DNA of 64,000 nucleotides. Source: Alphaproteobacteria bacterium (GTDB lineage: Bacteria; Pseudomonadota; Alphaproteobacteria; Rhizobiales; Beijerinckiaceae). Numbering within the stretch: position 1 is the stretch's first letter; each line of letters begins with the position of its first letter. The DNA lies in assembly GCA_021325385.1 (NCBI GenBank), contig JAJPHH010000043.1, forward strand, positions 1 through 64,000, given 5' to 3'. Positions 8,874 to 18,304 of this stretch are shown in pieces. The notes under the pieces were generated by a model, which was not told where the DNA came from, did no database searches, and was given only the letters and a program-made list of their open reading frames with translations. The position numbers and the translations under genes are program-made.

Positions 8874-11138
8874 TCAGCTGGCGACGAACAAGAGCGAGCG
8901 ACGGCCGCTCTCGAGCAATTGATCGGCGGTCGCGCCGAAGAGCAGGGCGTCGCTGGGCCGGGTCGCGACGCCGAGCGTAATCAGCGTGTCGCGCGCCCGC
9001 TCCGCTTCGCTCAGGATCGCGTTGGCCGGGCTATCGGAAGTCCTGATCTTGGTGCGCGCGCGCACGTCGTAACGGTCGGCGATCTCGACGATCTCTCTTA
9101 ATACCGCCTCTTCGTGGCGCCGCGCGACGAGCCGTTGCCGCCGCCGCGACGTCCCATCGGTCGCCGATTGCGTCGGCGCGACGTAGAGGATCGTGAGTTC
9201 CGCATGCGACGCTCGCGCCAGCTCGATGCCGATCTCGGCGGCGCGCTTGGAGGCGGGCGAGCCGGTGACCGGCGCGAGAATGCGCAGAGGGCTGCCGATC
9301 GGGTCCTCGCTGTGAGCGCCCCGCGCGACGACGACCGCCAAGGGCCCGCCATAGGCGCGCGCCGTCTTTGCGATTTCCGGACTGAAGCCGCCCTCCGGAC
9401 CGCGCGCCGGGTCGAGGCCGATGATCAGAAGATCGTAACCTTTCGGGGCTTCGTCCGAGACGGCGCGCGCCGGCGTCGCGGCCTCTGCGCGGGTCTGCAC
9501 GGCGACGGCGAGCGCGCTCGTCTCGCCGCTCGGCCGATGGCGCGCGCTGCGCGCGCTGCTCTTGATATTGTCGGCCATCTCCCCGGTTTTTTCGGCGATG
9601 ATCGCCTTTTCCTGGACGGAATCCGCCGCCGATTCGAATTGCAGCACGGTGATCGGCAAGCCGCGCGGGCCGGCGAGGAGCCCCGCCAGACGCGAGGCGA
9701 AACGGCCATTCGCATCGCCGCTGACCGTCAGCAGCAGCCGCTCCATATTGGCGACGAAACCCTTGGCCTCGTACGCTTCGCGTTCGAGCCGTTCTTTTTC
9801 GCCGCGTCGCAGCTTCACGCGCGCCAAAGCCCAGCGCAGCGTCGGCGGCATCGCGCAGGTCGTCAGCACCGCCATGGTCACGATCATCGTGTAAAGGGTC
9901 TGGCTCAACGCGCCGATCGACAGGCCGATGCTGGCGACGATCACTTCGGTCGAGCCGCGCGCGTTCATGCCGACGGCGAGCGCGAGCGATTCCTGCCGCG
10001 ACAATCGGCCGAGCGCGCCGCCGAGAAAGGCGCCCGCGAACTTGCCGATGCTGGCGATCAGAATGAGCCCGAGCGTGAGCGCGGCGAGCGTCGGCGATTT
10101 CAGAACGGTCAGATCGGCGCTCAATCCCGCCAGCGCGAAAAACACCGGCGCGAAGAAAGCGGCGATCATGCCGCGCAATTGGATGTTGAGGTGCTTGGTG
10201 AGGATCGGCGATTCGCCGACCAGCAAGCCGGCGACGAAGGCGCCGAGCACGGTTTGCACGCCGAGCGCGGCGGTGATCAGCGCCATTGCGCCCATGATCA
10301 GAACGATCAGCGTAACGACCGGCAGCTCGCTGACGAAATGATCATGGACGAAACGGATGGCGAAGGCGACGACGCGCCGCCCGATGGTCAAGCTGACCGC
10401 CAGAAACAGGGCGACGCCGCCGATGCTTTGCAACAGCGGTCCGACTTGAACGGCGCCGGCGCGCGCGATGCCGAAGACCACGGCGATGATGATCCAGCCG
10501 ACCGAATCCTCGATGATCGCCGAGGCGACGATGATCTGGCCGAGATCGCGCCGCGCGAAGTTCATTTCATGTACGACCATCGCGACGATCTTGATCGAGG
10601 AGATCGACAGGGCGACGCCTAAGAACAAAGCCGTCACCAGCCGTCGCTCGGCCTGCGGGAGCAGCGCGTCAGGCAGGAAATACGCAGCCGCGACGCCGCA
10701 AATGAACGGGATGGCGATGCCCGCGAACGACACGCTGATCGCCGGACGGCCGATCTTGCGGATGAGGCCGAGATCGGCGTCCATGCCGGTGAGCAGCAAC
10801 AACAGCAGCACGCCGAATTGGGCGACGCCGTCGAGCATCGCCTTGCCAGTCGGGTCGGACGGAATGACGGCGTGCTGGCCGGCGGGCCAAATCCAGCCGA
10901 AGAGAGACGGCCCGAGCGCGATGCCGGCGATCAGATAGCCGATCACCGCCGGCTGGCCGAGACGTTGCATCGCTTCGCCAATGAGCCGCGCCGTTAGCAG
11001 GACGACGACCAGCGCCGCGACGAACTTGGCTTCCGCTTCAGGGGGATCGCGCGCGGCCAAAGCCGGCGAAGCGCTCAGGCAGACAAGAGCGACGCCCAGG
11101 GCGCACAGGGAGGACTTCGCGGCTGACGGGAATCTCAC
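8874..11138 (-). CDS. Cation:proton antiporter (CPA2/KefB-like) with C-terminal universal stress protein domain
   Basis: A 754-residue protein. It opens with a cleavable-looking hydrophobic segment ending in ASPALAA. About 12 transmembrane helices follow (residues 35-430) with the CPA2 landmarks GYLIAGIALGPSLFG and GMNARGSTEVIVASIGL. The C-terminal cytoplasmic part has two UspA-like modules: about 470-600, and a better preserved one from SPLRILAPVTGSPASKRAAEIG to the end. The family exchanges Na+ or K+ for H+ in pH and salt homeostasis; the Usp part is likely to bind nucleotide and regulate. The transported ion cannot be told from sequence. Confidence 0.88.
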   Translation of the reverse strand: MRFPSAAKSSLCALGVALVCLSASPALAARDPPEAEAKFVAALVVVLLTARLIGEAMQRLGQPAVIGYLIAGIALGPSLFGWIWPAGQHAVIPSDPTGKAMLDGVAQFGVLLLLLLTGMDADLGLIRKIGRPAISVSFAGIAIPFICGVAAAYFLPDALLPQAERRLVTALFLGVALSISSIKIVAMVVHEMNFARRDLGQIIVASAIIEDSVGWIIIAVVFGIARAGAVQVGPLLQSIGGVALFLAVSLTIGRRVVAFAIRFVHDHFVSELPVVTLIVLIMGAMALITAALGVQTVLGAFVAGLLVGESPILTKHLNIQLRGMIAAFFAPVFFALAGLSADLTVLKSPTLAALTLGLILIASIGKFAGAFLGGALGRLSRQESLALAVGMNARGSTEVIVASIGLSIGALSQTLYTMIVTMAVLTTCAMPPTLRWALARVKLRRGEKERLEREAYEAKGFVANMERLLLTVSGDANGRFASRLAGLLAGPRGLPITVLQFESAADSVQEKAIIAEKTGEMADNIKSSARSARHRPSGETSALAVAVQTRAEAATPARAVSDEAPKGYDLLIIGLDPARGPEGGFSPEIAKTARAYGGPLAVVVARGAHSEDPIGSPLRILAPVTGSPASKRAAEIGIELARASHAELTILYVAPTQSATDGTSRRRQRLVARRHEEAVLREIVEIADRYDVRARTKIRTSDSPANAILSEAERARDTLITLGVATRPSDALLFGATADQLLESGRRSLLFVAS

Positions 11139-11194
11139 CGACGCCCCTTATCCCTCGTTGGCCCCCGGCCGCTCACGACGCGCCTCGGCGGCTG

Positions 11195-11329
11195 CTATCT
11201 CGCAAAAATCGCTATGGCGATGAACGCGATGACGACCAGAATGACGCCGATCGTGACGACGTAGCGCACGTTGTGGCCAGTGACCCCTTGTCTTGCCTCA
11301 GTGGGCTTGAGAACAGGTCGTTCTTCCAT
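11195..11329 (-). CDS. Small single-pass membrane protein
   Basis: A 44-residue peptide whose C-terminal half is one hydrophobic helix (YVVTIGVILVVIAFIAIAIFAR). The ATG at 11329 has a strong GAGGAG ribosome site 8 bases upstream, which decides the start over a longer Arg-rich frame reaching 11467. It stands alone between the antiporter gene and the PCC-domain gene. The function is unknown. Confidence 0.65.
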   Translation of the reverse strand: MEERPVLKPTEARQGVTGHNVRYVVTIGVILVVIAFIAIAIFAR

Positions 11330-11450
11330 GGCAAGCTCCTCTCGCCAGGAATTGGCGCTTCGCATGCTGTAAAAACGCGCGAGGAGAGGCGCCGTTCCAT
11401 CGAAGGAGCGGCTGTCGGTCGTGCGAAACTCAACCGCGCAGGCGGCGCCC

Positions 11451-11894
11451 CTATTGGGAAAGATCAATCAGCGCGACGCCGAGCTCCGGCCGTTTTCTCC
11501 GCCTGAGGGCGCGCGGCGTCTCTTTCAGCATGATTTCCAAAGTCGGGCGAACGATCGCCTCGAGCAAATGGCCGCCGCGGGTCGATCCGTCGCGAAGCCC
11601 AAGCACGGCGTGGAGATGCAGGCTCGGTTCGCCCCGATCGTCGGTCGCGACATCGCCGATAAGGCTGAGCGCCTCGTTTTGTTCGCCGACTTCGATTTTT
11701 CGGTAGTCCTTCGCCGCCGGGTCGAACCAGCCGACCGTGGCCCGCTCGAACGCGCCGAGCGCGGTCAACGACGCACCTGGCAGCTTCGCCGATCTGGCGA
11801 AATTCGTGATGGCGCTGAACGCCTCCTCGCCGGCCTCAACCACCACGACGAAGGTTCGGCCATCCGCCGTTTCAGCGACCATTTTCGATTGCAT
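11451..11894 (-). CDS. PCC (DUF296) domain protein
   Basis: A 147-residue protein that is a single PCC/DUF296 domain. The family hallmark is LHLHAVLGLRDGSTRGGHLLEAIVRPTLEI around residues 92-121, with the metal- or ligand-binding His residues and the GGHL turn. The fold was first seen with AT-hook plant proteins; bacterial stand-alone copies have no established function. It starts 9 bases after the stop of the molybdenum subunit gene, so it is the last gene of the aldehyde-dehydrogenase operon. The context hints at an accessory role there. Confidence 0.82.
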   Translation of the reverse strand: MQSKMVAETADGRTFVVVVEAGEEAFSAITNFARSAKLPGASLTALGAFERATVGWFDPAAKDYRKIEVGEQNEALSLIGDVATDDRGEPSLHLHAVLGLRDGSTRGGHLLEAIVRPTLEIMLKETPRALRRRKRPELGVALIDLSQ

Positions 11895-11903
11895 GGGCGG
11901 GCC

Positions 11904-14183
11904 TCATACGCTGGGCAACAGTTTCTCCAGACGGATCGGCAGATCGCGCACCCGCAACCCGGTCGCGTGAAATACGGCGTTGGCGACCGCGGCGTTGGTG
12001 CCGACATTGCCCAATTCGCCGAGGCCTTTGACGCCGAGCGGATTGATCTCGCGATCCGTTTCAGAAACGAAGATGACGTCGACGGTCTGAATGTCGGCGT
12101 TCACCGGGATCAGATAATCGGCGAGATTGTCGTTGACATAGCGCGCAGAGCGCTCGTCGATTTCCGTCGCTTCGTGAAGGGCCGCGCTGATTCCCCAGAT
12201 CATCCCGCCCATCAATTGGCTATGGGCGGTTCTGGGATTCATGATGTGGCCCGCAGCGAAGGCGCCGACGGCGCGCGGGACGCGAATCTCGCCGGTTCGG
12301 GCGTGGACCCGCGCCTCGACGAATTCGGCGCCGAAAGCGAACATCAGCTTCTCGCCTTTCGGCCCGCCGGCCAAGGCGACGCGGCCTCGGTACAGCTTCT
12401 CCATCGCGTCCGCAGCAAGCCCGTGCGGCACCGACTCGACATATTCTTCGATCGCGGCCTGTCCCATATATTTGAACGCCGCGGTCAGCGGCTCCGAAAC
12501 GTCGCCCGCGACGATCCGGCCGCCGGCGAGATCAAGATCGGCGATCGGCTTCCCAGCCAAGGCGCCCTGGTTCGATCCCGCGGCGGCGCGAAAGAGTTTC
12601 TCGCGAATGGCGTCGCAGGCTTTGACGATTGCGGCGGTGGCGCTCGCCGTCGTATTCGAGCCGCCGGCGATCGGACCGGGCGGCAAAGCGGTGTCGCCGA
12701 GTTCGACCTTGACCCGGTCAAGTTCGAGGCCGAGCCGTTCGGCCGCGGCCTGACCGATCACCGTATAGGCGCCGGTGCCGATTTCGTGCGCTGCGATCTG
12801 CACCCGCGCCCATCCGTCCGGCGTCAGGCTCACCCGCGCCGCGGCCGGCGCGATCTGGGTCGGATAACAGGCTGTGGCGCAGCCCCAGCCGATCAGCCAG
12901 TCGCCGTCGCGCATCGAGCGCGGGGCGGGCGAGCGCTTCTCCCAGCCGAAGGCGGCCGCCGCTTGGTCGAAACAACGCATCAGCGACCGGCTTGTGTAAG
13001 GCCGAGGATTGCCCGGGTTCGGATCCTTGGCCGTGTCGTTGATGCGGCGCAGCTCGACCGGATCCATTTGCAGAGCGTAGGCCAGCTCGTCCATCGCGCT
13101 TTCAAGCGCATACATGTACGGCACTTCCGGCGGCGAGCGCATGAAGCCGGGCGTGTTGCGGTCGGCGTGAACAACGTTCACCCTCGTCGCGACCGCGCCG
13201 TAATTGTACATCACCGCCGTCGTCGTCGTGCCGGCGACATTGTAATCGTCCGGCCGCGAGGTCAGCTCGAAAGCTTCGTGCGAATAGGCGAGCAGCTTGC
13301 CGTTGCGATCCGCGCCGAGCTTGACATTGTGGCGGGTCTCGGCGCGATAGGTCGCAATCGTGAAGCCTTGATCGCGCGTCGAGACCAGTTTGACCGGGCG
13401 GCCGAGCCGCTTAGCGGCGAGCGCGACGATCGCGGTGCGCGAGGTGAGCGAGCCTTTGCTGCCGAAGGCGCCGCCGATATAGGCGCTCACGACGCGCACG
13501 TCCCCGGGATCCATTCCCAATTGCGCCGCGACCCCGTTCTTCATTCCGTAAACGTACTGGCTGGGCTCGTGAACGACGAGCTTGCCGTCCGACCAGAGGC
13601 AGGTCGTGGTGAAGAGCTCCATCGGATTGTGATGCTGAGTCGGCGTCGAATACTCGGCGTCGATCTTGACCGGCGCGGCGGCGAAAGCCGCGTCGGCGTC
13701 GCCGAAGCCGGGATCCTTGTGCTCCTCGCTCACGTCGGCGACCGCGTTGACCGTCGCGCCGGGCGAACCGATCGTCGCGGTCGGCGGCTCCTCGTCATAG
13801 TCGACCGCAATTTTTTGCGCCGCTTCGCTCGCCGCCTCGAAGGTCTCGGCGACGACCAGGGCGACAATCTGGCCGTCATGCCAGATTTTCGGCGCGCTGA
13901 GCGGCATGATCGAGCTCGCCGCCTGCCCGCCCTTGGAGAAGAAATTGATCGGTTTGATCTCGTTGGCGTTCTGATAGGTGAGGATGTCGAGCAGGCCGGG
14001 AACGGCGCGCGCCTCGTCGAGCCGGATGGCCCGGATCGAGCCGCGCGCAACCGCGCTCGTCGCCAAGCAAGCGTAGGCCGGATTGGCGACGGCGACGTCG
14101 GACGGGTAGCGCGCTCCGCCCGTGACTTTCAGCCTCGCGTCCAGACGAGGGAGCGGCTGCCCGCTCTTGGCCGGCGCGTCCAT
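11904..14183 (-). CDS. Xanthine dehydrogenase-family molybdopterin-binding subunit (PaoC/YagR-like)
   Basis: A 759-residue large subunit of a periplasmic-type aldehyde oxidoreductase. It opens with SGQPLPRLDARLKVTGGARY, typical of the family. Pterin-binding stretches include YIGGAFGSKGS and AHEIGTGAYTVIGQAAAERLG. The catalytic Glu is in VKGLGELGNVGTNAAVANA near the C-terminus. Together with the FAD and Fe-S subunits encoded just upstream on the same strand it would oxidise aromatic or aliphatic aldehydes to acids. The spacing of 1 base to the FAD subunit supports one operon. A gene for the XdhC/PaoD maturation factor is not in view. Confidence 0.92.
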   Translation of the reverse strand: MDAPAKSGQPLPRLDARLKVTGGARYPSDVAVANPAYACLATSAVARGSIRAIRLDEARAVPGLLDILTYQNANEIKPINFFSKGGQAASSIMPLSAPKIWHDGQIVALVVAETFEAASEAAQKIAVDYDEEPPTATIGSPGATVNAVADVSEEHKDPGFGDADAAFAAAPVKIDAEYSTPTQHHNPMELFTTTCLWSDGKLVVHEPSQYVYGMKNGVAAQLGMDPGDVRVVSAYIGGAFGSKGSLTSRTAIVALAAKRLGRPVKLVSTRDQGFTIATYRAETRHNVKLGADRNGKLLAYSHEAFELTSRPDDYNVAGTTTTAVMYNYGAVATRVNVVHADRNTPGFMRSPPEVPYMYALESAMDELAYALQMDPVELRRINDTAKDPNPGNPRPYTSRSLMRCFDQAAAAFGWEKRSPAPRSMRDGDWLIGWGCATACYPTQIAPAAARVSLTPDGWARVQIAAHEIGTGAYTVIGQAAAERLGLELDRVKVELGDTALPPGPIAGGSNTTASATAAIVKACDAIREKLFRAAAGSNQGALAGKPIADLDLAGGRIVAGDVSEPLTAAFKYMGQAAIEEYVESVPHGLAADAMEKLYRGRVALAGGPKGEKLMFAFGAEFVEARVHARTGEIRVPRAVGAFAAGHIMNPRTAHSQLMGGMIWGISAALHEATEIDERSARYVNDNLADYLIPVNADIQTVDVIFVSETDREINPLGVKGLGELGNVGTNAAVANAVFHATGLRVRDLPIRLEKLLPSV

Positions 14184-14184
14184 G

Positions 14185-15210
14185 TCAGATCTCCAGAGAA
14201 GCGGTTTCGAGCAGCGCGCGCTGCAAGGCGCGGCGGCCGAGCTCGACCTTGAAGGCGTTGCGTCGGCGCGGCTGAGCGTCGCGGAAAGCGATCTCGGCGG
14301 CCCGTTGCGCGACGTCGTCGGCCACCTTGTGGCCGACCAGCGCCGCCTCGGCTTCGCGGGCGCGCCATGGGACGGTCGCGACGCCGCCGAGCGCGATGCG
14401 CGCCTGGCGCACGGCGCCGTCCCCGGCCAAGTCCAACGCCACCGCGGCGGATGCGAGCGCGAATTCGTACGATTGGCGGTCGCGGATCTTCAGGTAGAGC
14501 GAACGGCGCGTCCACGGCGCCGCCGGCACGCGAAAGGCCGCGATCAACTCGTCGGGCGCGAGCGCGGTCTCGATGTCGGGTCGGTCGCCCGGCTTGCGGT
14601 GAAGATCGGCGAAGGCGAGAACGCGCTCGCCGCCCTGCCGGCGGATTTCGACCAAGGCGTCGAGGGCGATCAGCGCTTGGGCGAAATCGCCGGGATAGGT
14701 CGCGATACAATGATCGCTGACGCCGAGCACGGCGTGCGACCGGTTGAAGCCATCGAGCGCCGCGCAGCCGGAGCCGGGGTCGCGCTTGTTGCACGCTTTC
14801 CAGGACGGATCGCGAAAATAAGTACAGCGCGTTCGTTGCAGGACGTTGCCGCCGAGCGTCGCCATGTTCCGCAATTGCGGGCTCGCCGCGAGAGTGAGGC
14901 TTTGCGCGATGACGGGGTAGTCGGCCAGCAGCGGATGGCGGGCGACGTCGGCCATGCGGGCGAGGGCGCCGAGACGGAGCCCGTCCGGCGTCTTCTCGAC
15001 CTGATCGAGACCCGCGATCCGATTGATGTCGATCACTTCGCTCGGACGCATCACGTCGAGCTTCATCAGATCGAGCATCGTCGTGCCGCCGGCGATGAAT
15101 TGCGCCCTGGCGGAGGTAGGCGGCTGGTCGCGCGGCGCTGCGCCGCCGATCACGGTTTGCAGCGCGGCGGAGTCGCTGGTCGCGCGATGATAGATGAACG
15201 GGCGCATCAA
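14185..15210 (-). CDS. FAD-binding subunit of aldehyde oxidoreductase (PaoB/YagS-like)
   Basis: A 341-residue middle subunit. The FAD-binding motifs are FIAGGTTMLDLMKLDVMRP near residue 37 and MATLGGNVLQRTRC near residue 115. The segment RTRCTYFRD...ACNKRDPGSGCAAL has the cysteines that bind an extra [4Fe-4S] cluster in PaoB-type subunits, which ordinary xanthine dehydrogenase subunits lack. It overlaps the Fe-S subunit gene by 4 bases and ends 1 base before the molybdenum subunit gene. Confidence 0.92.
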   Translation of the reverse strand: MMRPFIYHRATSDSAALQTVIGGAAPRDQPPTSARAQFIAGGTTMLDLMKLDVMRPSEVIDINRIAGLDQVEKTPDGLRLGALARMADVARHPLLADYPVIAQSLTLAASPQLRNMATLGGNVLQRTRCTYFRDPSWKACNKRDPGSGCAALDGFNRSHAVLGVSDHCIATYPGDFAQALIALDALVEIRRQGGERVLAFADLHRKPGDRPDIETALAPDELIAAFRVPAAPWTRRSLYLKIRDRQSYEFALASAAVALDLAGDGAVRQARIALGGVATVPWRAREAEAALVGHKVADDVAQRAAEIAFRDAQPRRRNAFKVELGRRALQRALLETASLEI

Positions 15211-15809
15211 GCCCTCTTCAGTTCATGCTTGGCCTGGTTGATTGCGGCGACGATGTTCGGATAGGCGGCGCAACGGCAGAGATTGCCGCTCATATATTCC
15301 CTGATCTCGGCGTCGGTATTTGCGTGGCCCTCTTCGACGCAGGCGACGGCGGACATGATCTGCCCGGGCGTGCAATAGCCGCATTGGAAGGCGTCCTTGT
15401 CGATGAACGCCTGCTGCATCGGATGGAGCGCGCCGTCTGGACCGGCCAGGCCTTCGATCGTCGTCACGGATTCGCCGTCCGCCATCAGCGCCAGCGTCAG
15501 GCAAGAAAGGACGCGGCGGCCGTCGACGAGAACCGTGCAGGCGCCGCATTGGCCGTGATCACATCCCTTTTTGGTTCCGGTCAGTCCGACATGCTCGCGC
15601 AGCGCGTCGAGCAGCGTGGTGCGCGGATCGAGCGCGAGCGGATAGGTCCGGCCGTTGATCTCGAGCGAGACGTTCGCGAGCGGGGCGCCGCCGCGCTCGG
15701 CCGCGCTCGACGGCGGCGTCGTCTCGGCGGCCGCCTCTTTGGCGACGGAAAGCGCGGCGCTCGACATGGCCACTCCTAAAAAAGTTCGTCGATCGAAGTC
15801 AGGCGGCAT
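15207..15809 (-). CDS. 2Fe-2S subunit of aldehyde oxidoreductase (PaoA/YagT-like), Tat-exported
   Basis: A 200-residue Fe-S subunit. The N-terminus [17 protein letters not shown] is a twin-arginine signal, so the complex probably works in the periplasm. Two [2Fe-2S] clusters are indicated: the plant-ferredoxin type in [23 protein letters not shown] and the helical type in [11 protein letters not shown] with CRCAAYPNI. It is the first gene of the operon (order Fe-S, FAD, Mo, PCC protein). Confidence 0.93.
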   Translation of the reverse strand: MPPDFDRRTFLGVAMSSAALSVAKEAAAETTPPSSAAERGGAPLANVSLEINGRTYPLALDPRTTLLDALREHVGLTGTKKGCDHGQCGACTVLVDGRRVLSCLTLALMADGESVTTIEGLAGPDGALHPMQQAFIDKDAFQCGYCTPGQIMSAVACVEEGHANTDAEIREYMSGNLCRCAAYPNIVAAINQAKHELKRA

Positions 15810-15820
15810 TGGGCGGCTCT

Positions 15821-16510
15821 CTAGGCGGATCGGCGCAAACGCTCTCGACCGGCTTTCGTTCCCCGCCGGTTTGACCGCGAATCCGCTTTGCCGGCGCGCG
15901 GCTTCACGATCTCGCCGCTCAATTGTCGTACTTCGCGCAAATCTTTCACGAAGTGATCATATTCAGCCGCCTTCGCCGCTTCGTCCGGCACGCGCAGCAG
16001 ATAGGACGGATGGACCGTCGCGAAAATGCGCCAGCCGCTCGGCAGTTCGATGATCTTGCCGCGATTGGCGCCGATCGGCAGCGGCCGCTCGGCTAGACTC
16101 TGCGCGGCCGTCGCGCCGAGGGCGACGATGACGCGCGGACTGAGCGTCTTGATCTCGTCGAACAGCCAGCGGCGGCAGATCTGGATCTCGCCGGCATTGG
16201 GCCGCTTGTGCAGGCGGCGTTTGCCACGCTCGGCGAATTTGAAGTGTTTGACGGCGTTGGTCACATAGACCTGCTTTCGGTCGAGCCCCGCCTCGGCGAG
16301 GGCGCGGTCGAAAAGCCGGCCGGCCGGCCCGACGAAAGGGCGGCCGATTTTGTCTTCCTGATCGCCGGGCTGCTCGCCGACGAAGATTATGGCCGCGTCG
16401 GCCGGGCCTTCGCCGAACACAGTTTGCGTCGCCGCGGCCCAAAGCGGGCAGGCGCGGCAATGCGCGGCCGCCTGACGTAATTGCTCGAGCGTCTTCTCGG
16501 CGACGTCCAT
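15821..16510 (-). CDS. udgX: UdgX-type uracil-DNA glycosylase
   Basis: The product is 229 residues from the ATG at 16510; a longer open frame upstream is not coding. Family 4-like uracil-DNA glycosylase motifs are clear: GEQPGDQEDKIGRPFVGPAG (catalytic and uracil-binding) and VHPSYLLR. The insertion KRRLHKRPN is the R-loop that defines UdgX; its His is the residue known to form a covalent bond with the DNA after uracil removal. Cysteines in HCRACPLW and ICRRWL would ligate the [4Fe-4S] cluster. The role is repair or tight sequestration of uracil-containing DNA. It is divergent from the PfpI-family gene. Confidence 0.9.
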   Translation of the reverse strand: MDVAEKTLEQLRQAAAHCRACPLWAAATQTVFGEGPADAAIIFVGEQPGDQEDKIGRPFVGPAGRLFDRALAEAGLDRKQVYVTNAVKHFKFAERGKRRLHKRPNAGEIQICRRWLFDEIKTLSPRVIVALGATAAQSLAERPLPIGANRGKIIELPSGWRIFATVHPSYLLRVPDEAAKAAEYDHFVKDLREVRQLSGEIVKPRAGKADSRSNRRGTKAGRERLRRSA

Positions 16511-16654
16511 GGCGTGAGCTTCGCGTCGGTTGATCTCGTCTAAGCTCGGGAGACCGCCGTCGGTTCCGCTCTTCGCCGCGGATTTCCGACGCGGAACAAT
16601 CTTTGAGACGCGTCGTTGGCCGCTCCGACTGGGCGGCAAACAGGGAGTCTTTTC

Positions 16655-17218
16655 ATGCCGAGCATTCGCGACGCGCGCATTCTCATGCTCGCGACCGACG
16701 GGTTCGAACAATTGGAGTTGACCGTGCCGCGCGACGAATTGCGCAAGGCCGGCGCGCGGGTCGATGTCGCCTCGCCGAAAGGGCAGCCGATCCGCGGCTG
16801 GAACATGACCGACTGGGGCGAGACCGTCCCCTCCGATTTGAAGATCGCCGACGCCAAACCGGACGATTACACGGCGCTTGTCCTGCCGGGCGGCGCGATC
16901 AATCCGGACAAGCTGCGGATCGACGAAGACGCGATGAAAATCGTGCGCGCGTTTCTCGATTCCGGCAAAGTCGTGGCGGCGATCTGTCACGCGCCTTGGC
17001 TGCTCGTGCAAGCGGACGCGGTGCGCGGGCTCAACGTCACATCGTTCAAATCCATCCGCAAGGACGTCGAAAACGCCGGCGGCAAATGGGTCGACAAGGA
17101 AGTGGTGACCGACAAGGGAATCATCACCAGCCGCAGTCCGGCCGATCTCAAGGCCTTCGTTCCGAAAATTATCGAAGAGATCGAAGAGGGCCGTCATGAG
17201 CGGCGCAGCGCCGCTTGA
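16655..17218 (+). CDS. DJ-1/PfpI family protein (type 1 glutamine amidotransferase-like)
   Basis: The product is 187 residues from the ATG at 16655, which follows an AGGGAG ribosome site; the earlier in-frame Met at 16616 lacks one. The nucleophile elbow is VVAAICHAPWLL with the Cys near residue 113, and the active-site Glu is in DGFEQLEL near residue 17. This is the YhbO/PfpI branch, linked to protease or deglycase activity and to stress survival. It is divergent from udgX and convergent with mgtC. Confidence 0.88.
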   Translation: MPSIRDARILMLATDGFEQLELTVPRDELRKAGARVDVASPKGQPIRGWNMTDWGETVPSDLKIADAKPDDYTALVLPGGAINPDKLRIDEDAMKIVRAFLDSGKVVAAICHAPWLLVQADAVRGLNVTSFKSIRKDVENAGGKWVDKEVVTDKGIITSRSPADLKAFVPKIIEEIEEGRHERRSAA

Positions 17219-17295
17219 ATAGACCGGGCGGCGGCGCCTGCGCCCGGGCGCCCGGCGCCGCTCGCGCCTTCCGCGTCGAGAGAGGGCCCGGCCGA

Positions 17296-17991
17296 TCAGG
17301 TCTTCCATTCGAGAGCGACCACGCCCGGCCTTTGCGCCAGTTCGACGAGCGCTTCGGGCGTGTCGTGGCGGCCCGGTTGCGCACGCTCCCTGAGCGCGCA
17401 ACGAAGCTCGCAGACGCCGCCCTCCGCCTCGTATCTGAGCGTCATATGCGCGATCCGGAGGGCCGCGGCGTCGAGCAGCGCCATCGCTTCGTTTTGACTG
17501 AGGGCGTCGCCGCGCCATTTCACCGACAATTGGACCGTGCGCTCCTGCTTCATGCGGCGCTCGAACAGCTTCAAGCCGGAGACAATCGCGACGCCGAGCA
17601 GCGATCCGGCGATCCCGAGACCGATTTGGCCGCCGCCGAAACAGAGGCCGACGACCGTGACGAACCAGAGAGTGGCGGCGGTCGTGACGCCGAGAACCAA
17701 GTCGCCGCGTTTGAGAATTGCGCCGCCGCCGATAAAGCCGACGCCCGTCAGAATGCCCAAGGGCAGGCGCATGAGATCGAGAACCGAGAAAGAGTCCGGC
17801 GTCTTGCCCGTGGTCGGCATCAGCAAATTGGCTTGGATCATCGCCAGGCACGCCGCCAGGGCGACGAGCAGCGTGGTGCGCAAGCCGGCGGGCCGGCCCC
17901 GCTCGCCGCGGTCGTAGCCGATCGCGCCGGCGGCGACGACAGTGAGCGCGATGCGCAGGGCGACGTCCGTCCAGCTCAAGGTTAGCGGCAT
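17296..17991 (-). CDS. MgtC/SapB family membrane protein
   Basis: A 231-residue protein with about five N-terminal transmembrane helices (residues 8-145) carrying the family motifs YDRGERGRPAGLRTTLLVAL and GVGFIGGGAILKRGD. A C-terminal cytoplasmic ACT-like domain of about 80 residues ends it. The family is associated with survival at low Mg2+ and with modulation of the F-ATPase in pathogens; in environmental bacteria the role is unclear. It stands alone and is convergent with the PfpI gene. Confidence 0.88.
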   Translation of the reverse strand: MPLTLSWTDVALRIALTVVAAGAIGYDRGERGRPAGLRTTLLVALAACLAMIQANLLMPTTGKTPDSFSVLDLMRLPLGILTGVGFIGGGAILKRGDLVLGVTTAATLWFVTVVGLCFGGGQIGLGIAGSLLGVAIVSGLKLFERRMKQERTVQLSVKWRGDALSQNEAMALLDAAALRIAHMTLRYEAEGGVCELRCALRERAQPGRHDTPEALVELAQRPGVVALEWKT

Positions 17992-18073
17992 CGAGCGCCC
18001 CCCGGCGCGATCACGCGTAGGGGCAATCGCCGCGAACGGCGCGGCGCGCCGGCGAAGGAGCGCCTTCGCCGGG

Positions 18074-18304
18074 CTACGTCCGCCACGCGATTCGTTCGAC
18101 TTTTCCCGCGCACATATGGCGTCTCTTGATGACGCTGTCCGGCGCGCGTCCGATCACGGCGAAATCGGACCATTGCGGAAAGGTCTTTTTTGCGGCCGAA
18201 AGAGCCTCCTCGGGCGAATCGCATACGGCGATGCTGATCGCGAAGGCCTGCTGGAGCGGCGCAGATTTATGCTCGGTTCGCGCGCGGACAATATAGGCGT
18301 TCAT
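18074..18304 (-). CDS. Small hypothetical protein
   Basis: A 76-residue soluble protein starting MNAYIVRARTEHKSA from the ATG at 18304 with GGTAAG upstream. It has no signal or membrane segment. The pattern CDSPEEALSAAKKTFPQWSDFAVIG resembles small proteins of unknown function in Hyphomicrobiales. A longer upstream frame has Arg-rich shadow composition and is left out. Confidence 0.55.
   Translation of the reverse strand: MNAYIVRARTEHKSAPLQQAFAISIAVCDSPEEALSAAKKTFPQWSDFAVIGRAPDSVIKRRHMCAGKVERIAWRT

Noticed and set aside
11421-14252. A 943-codon plus-strand open frame
   Set aside because: It is antisense to the molybdenum subunit gene, whose family motifs are unmistakable. The plus-strand product is Arg/Ala/Gly-rich with no motif; long antisense frames are expected at this GC content.
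16511-17851. An N-terminal extension of udgX that would give a 676-residue protein
   Set aside because: The extension runs antisense through the PfpI gene and part of mgtC. UdgX has its normal length from the ATG at 16510.
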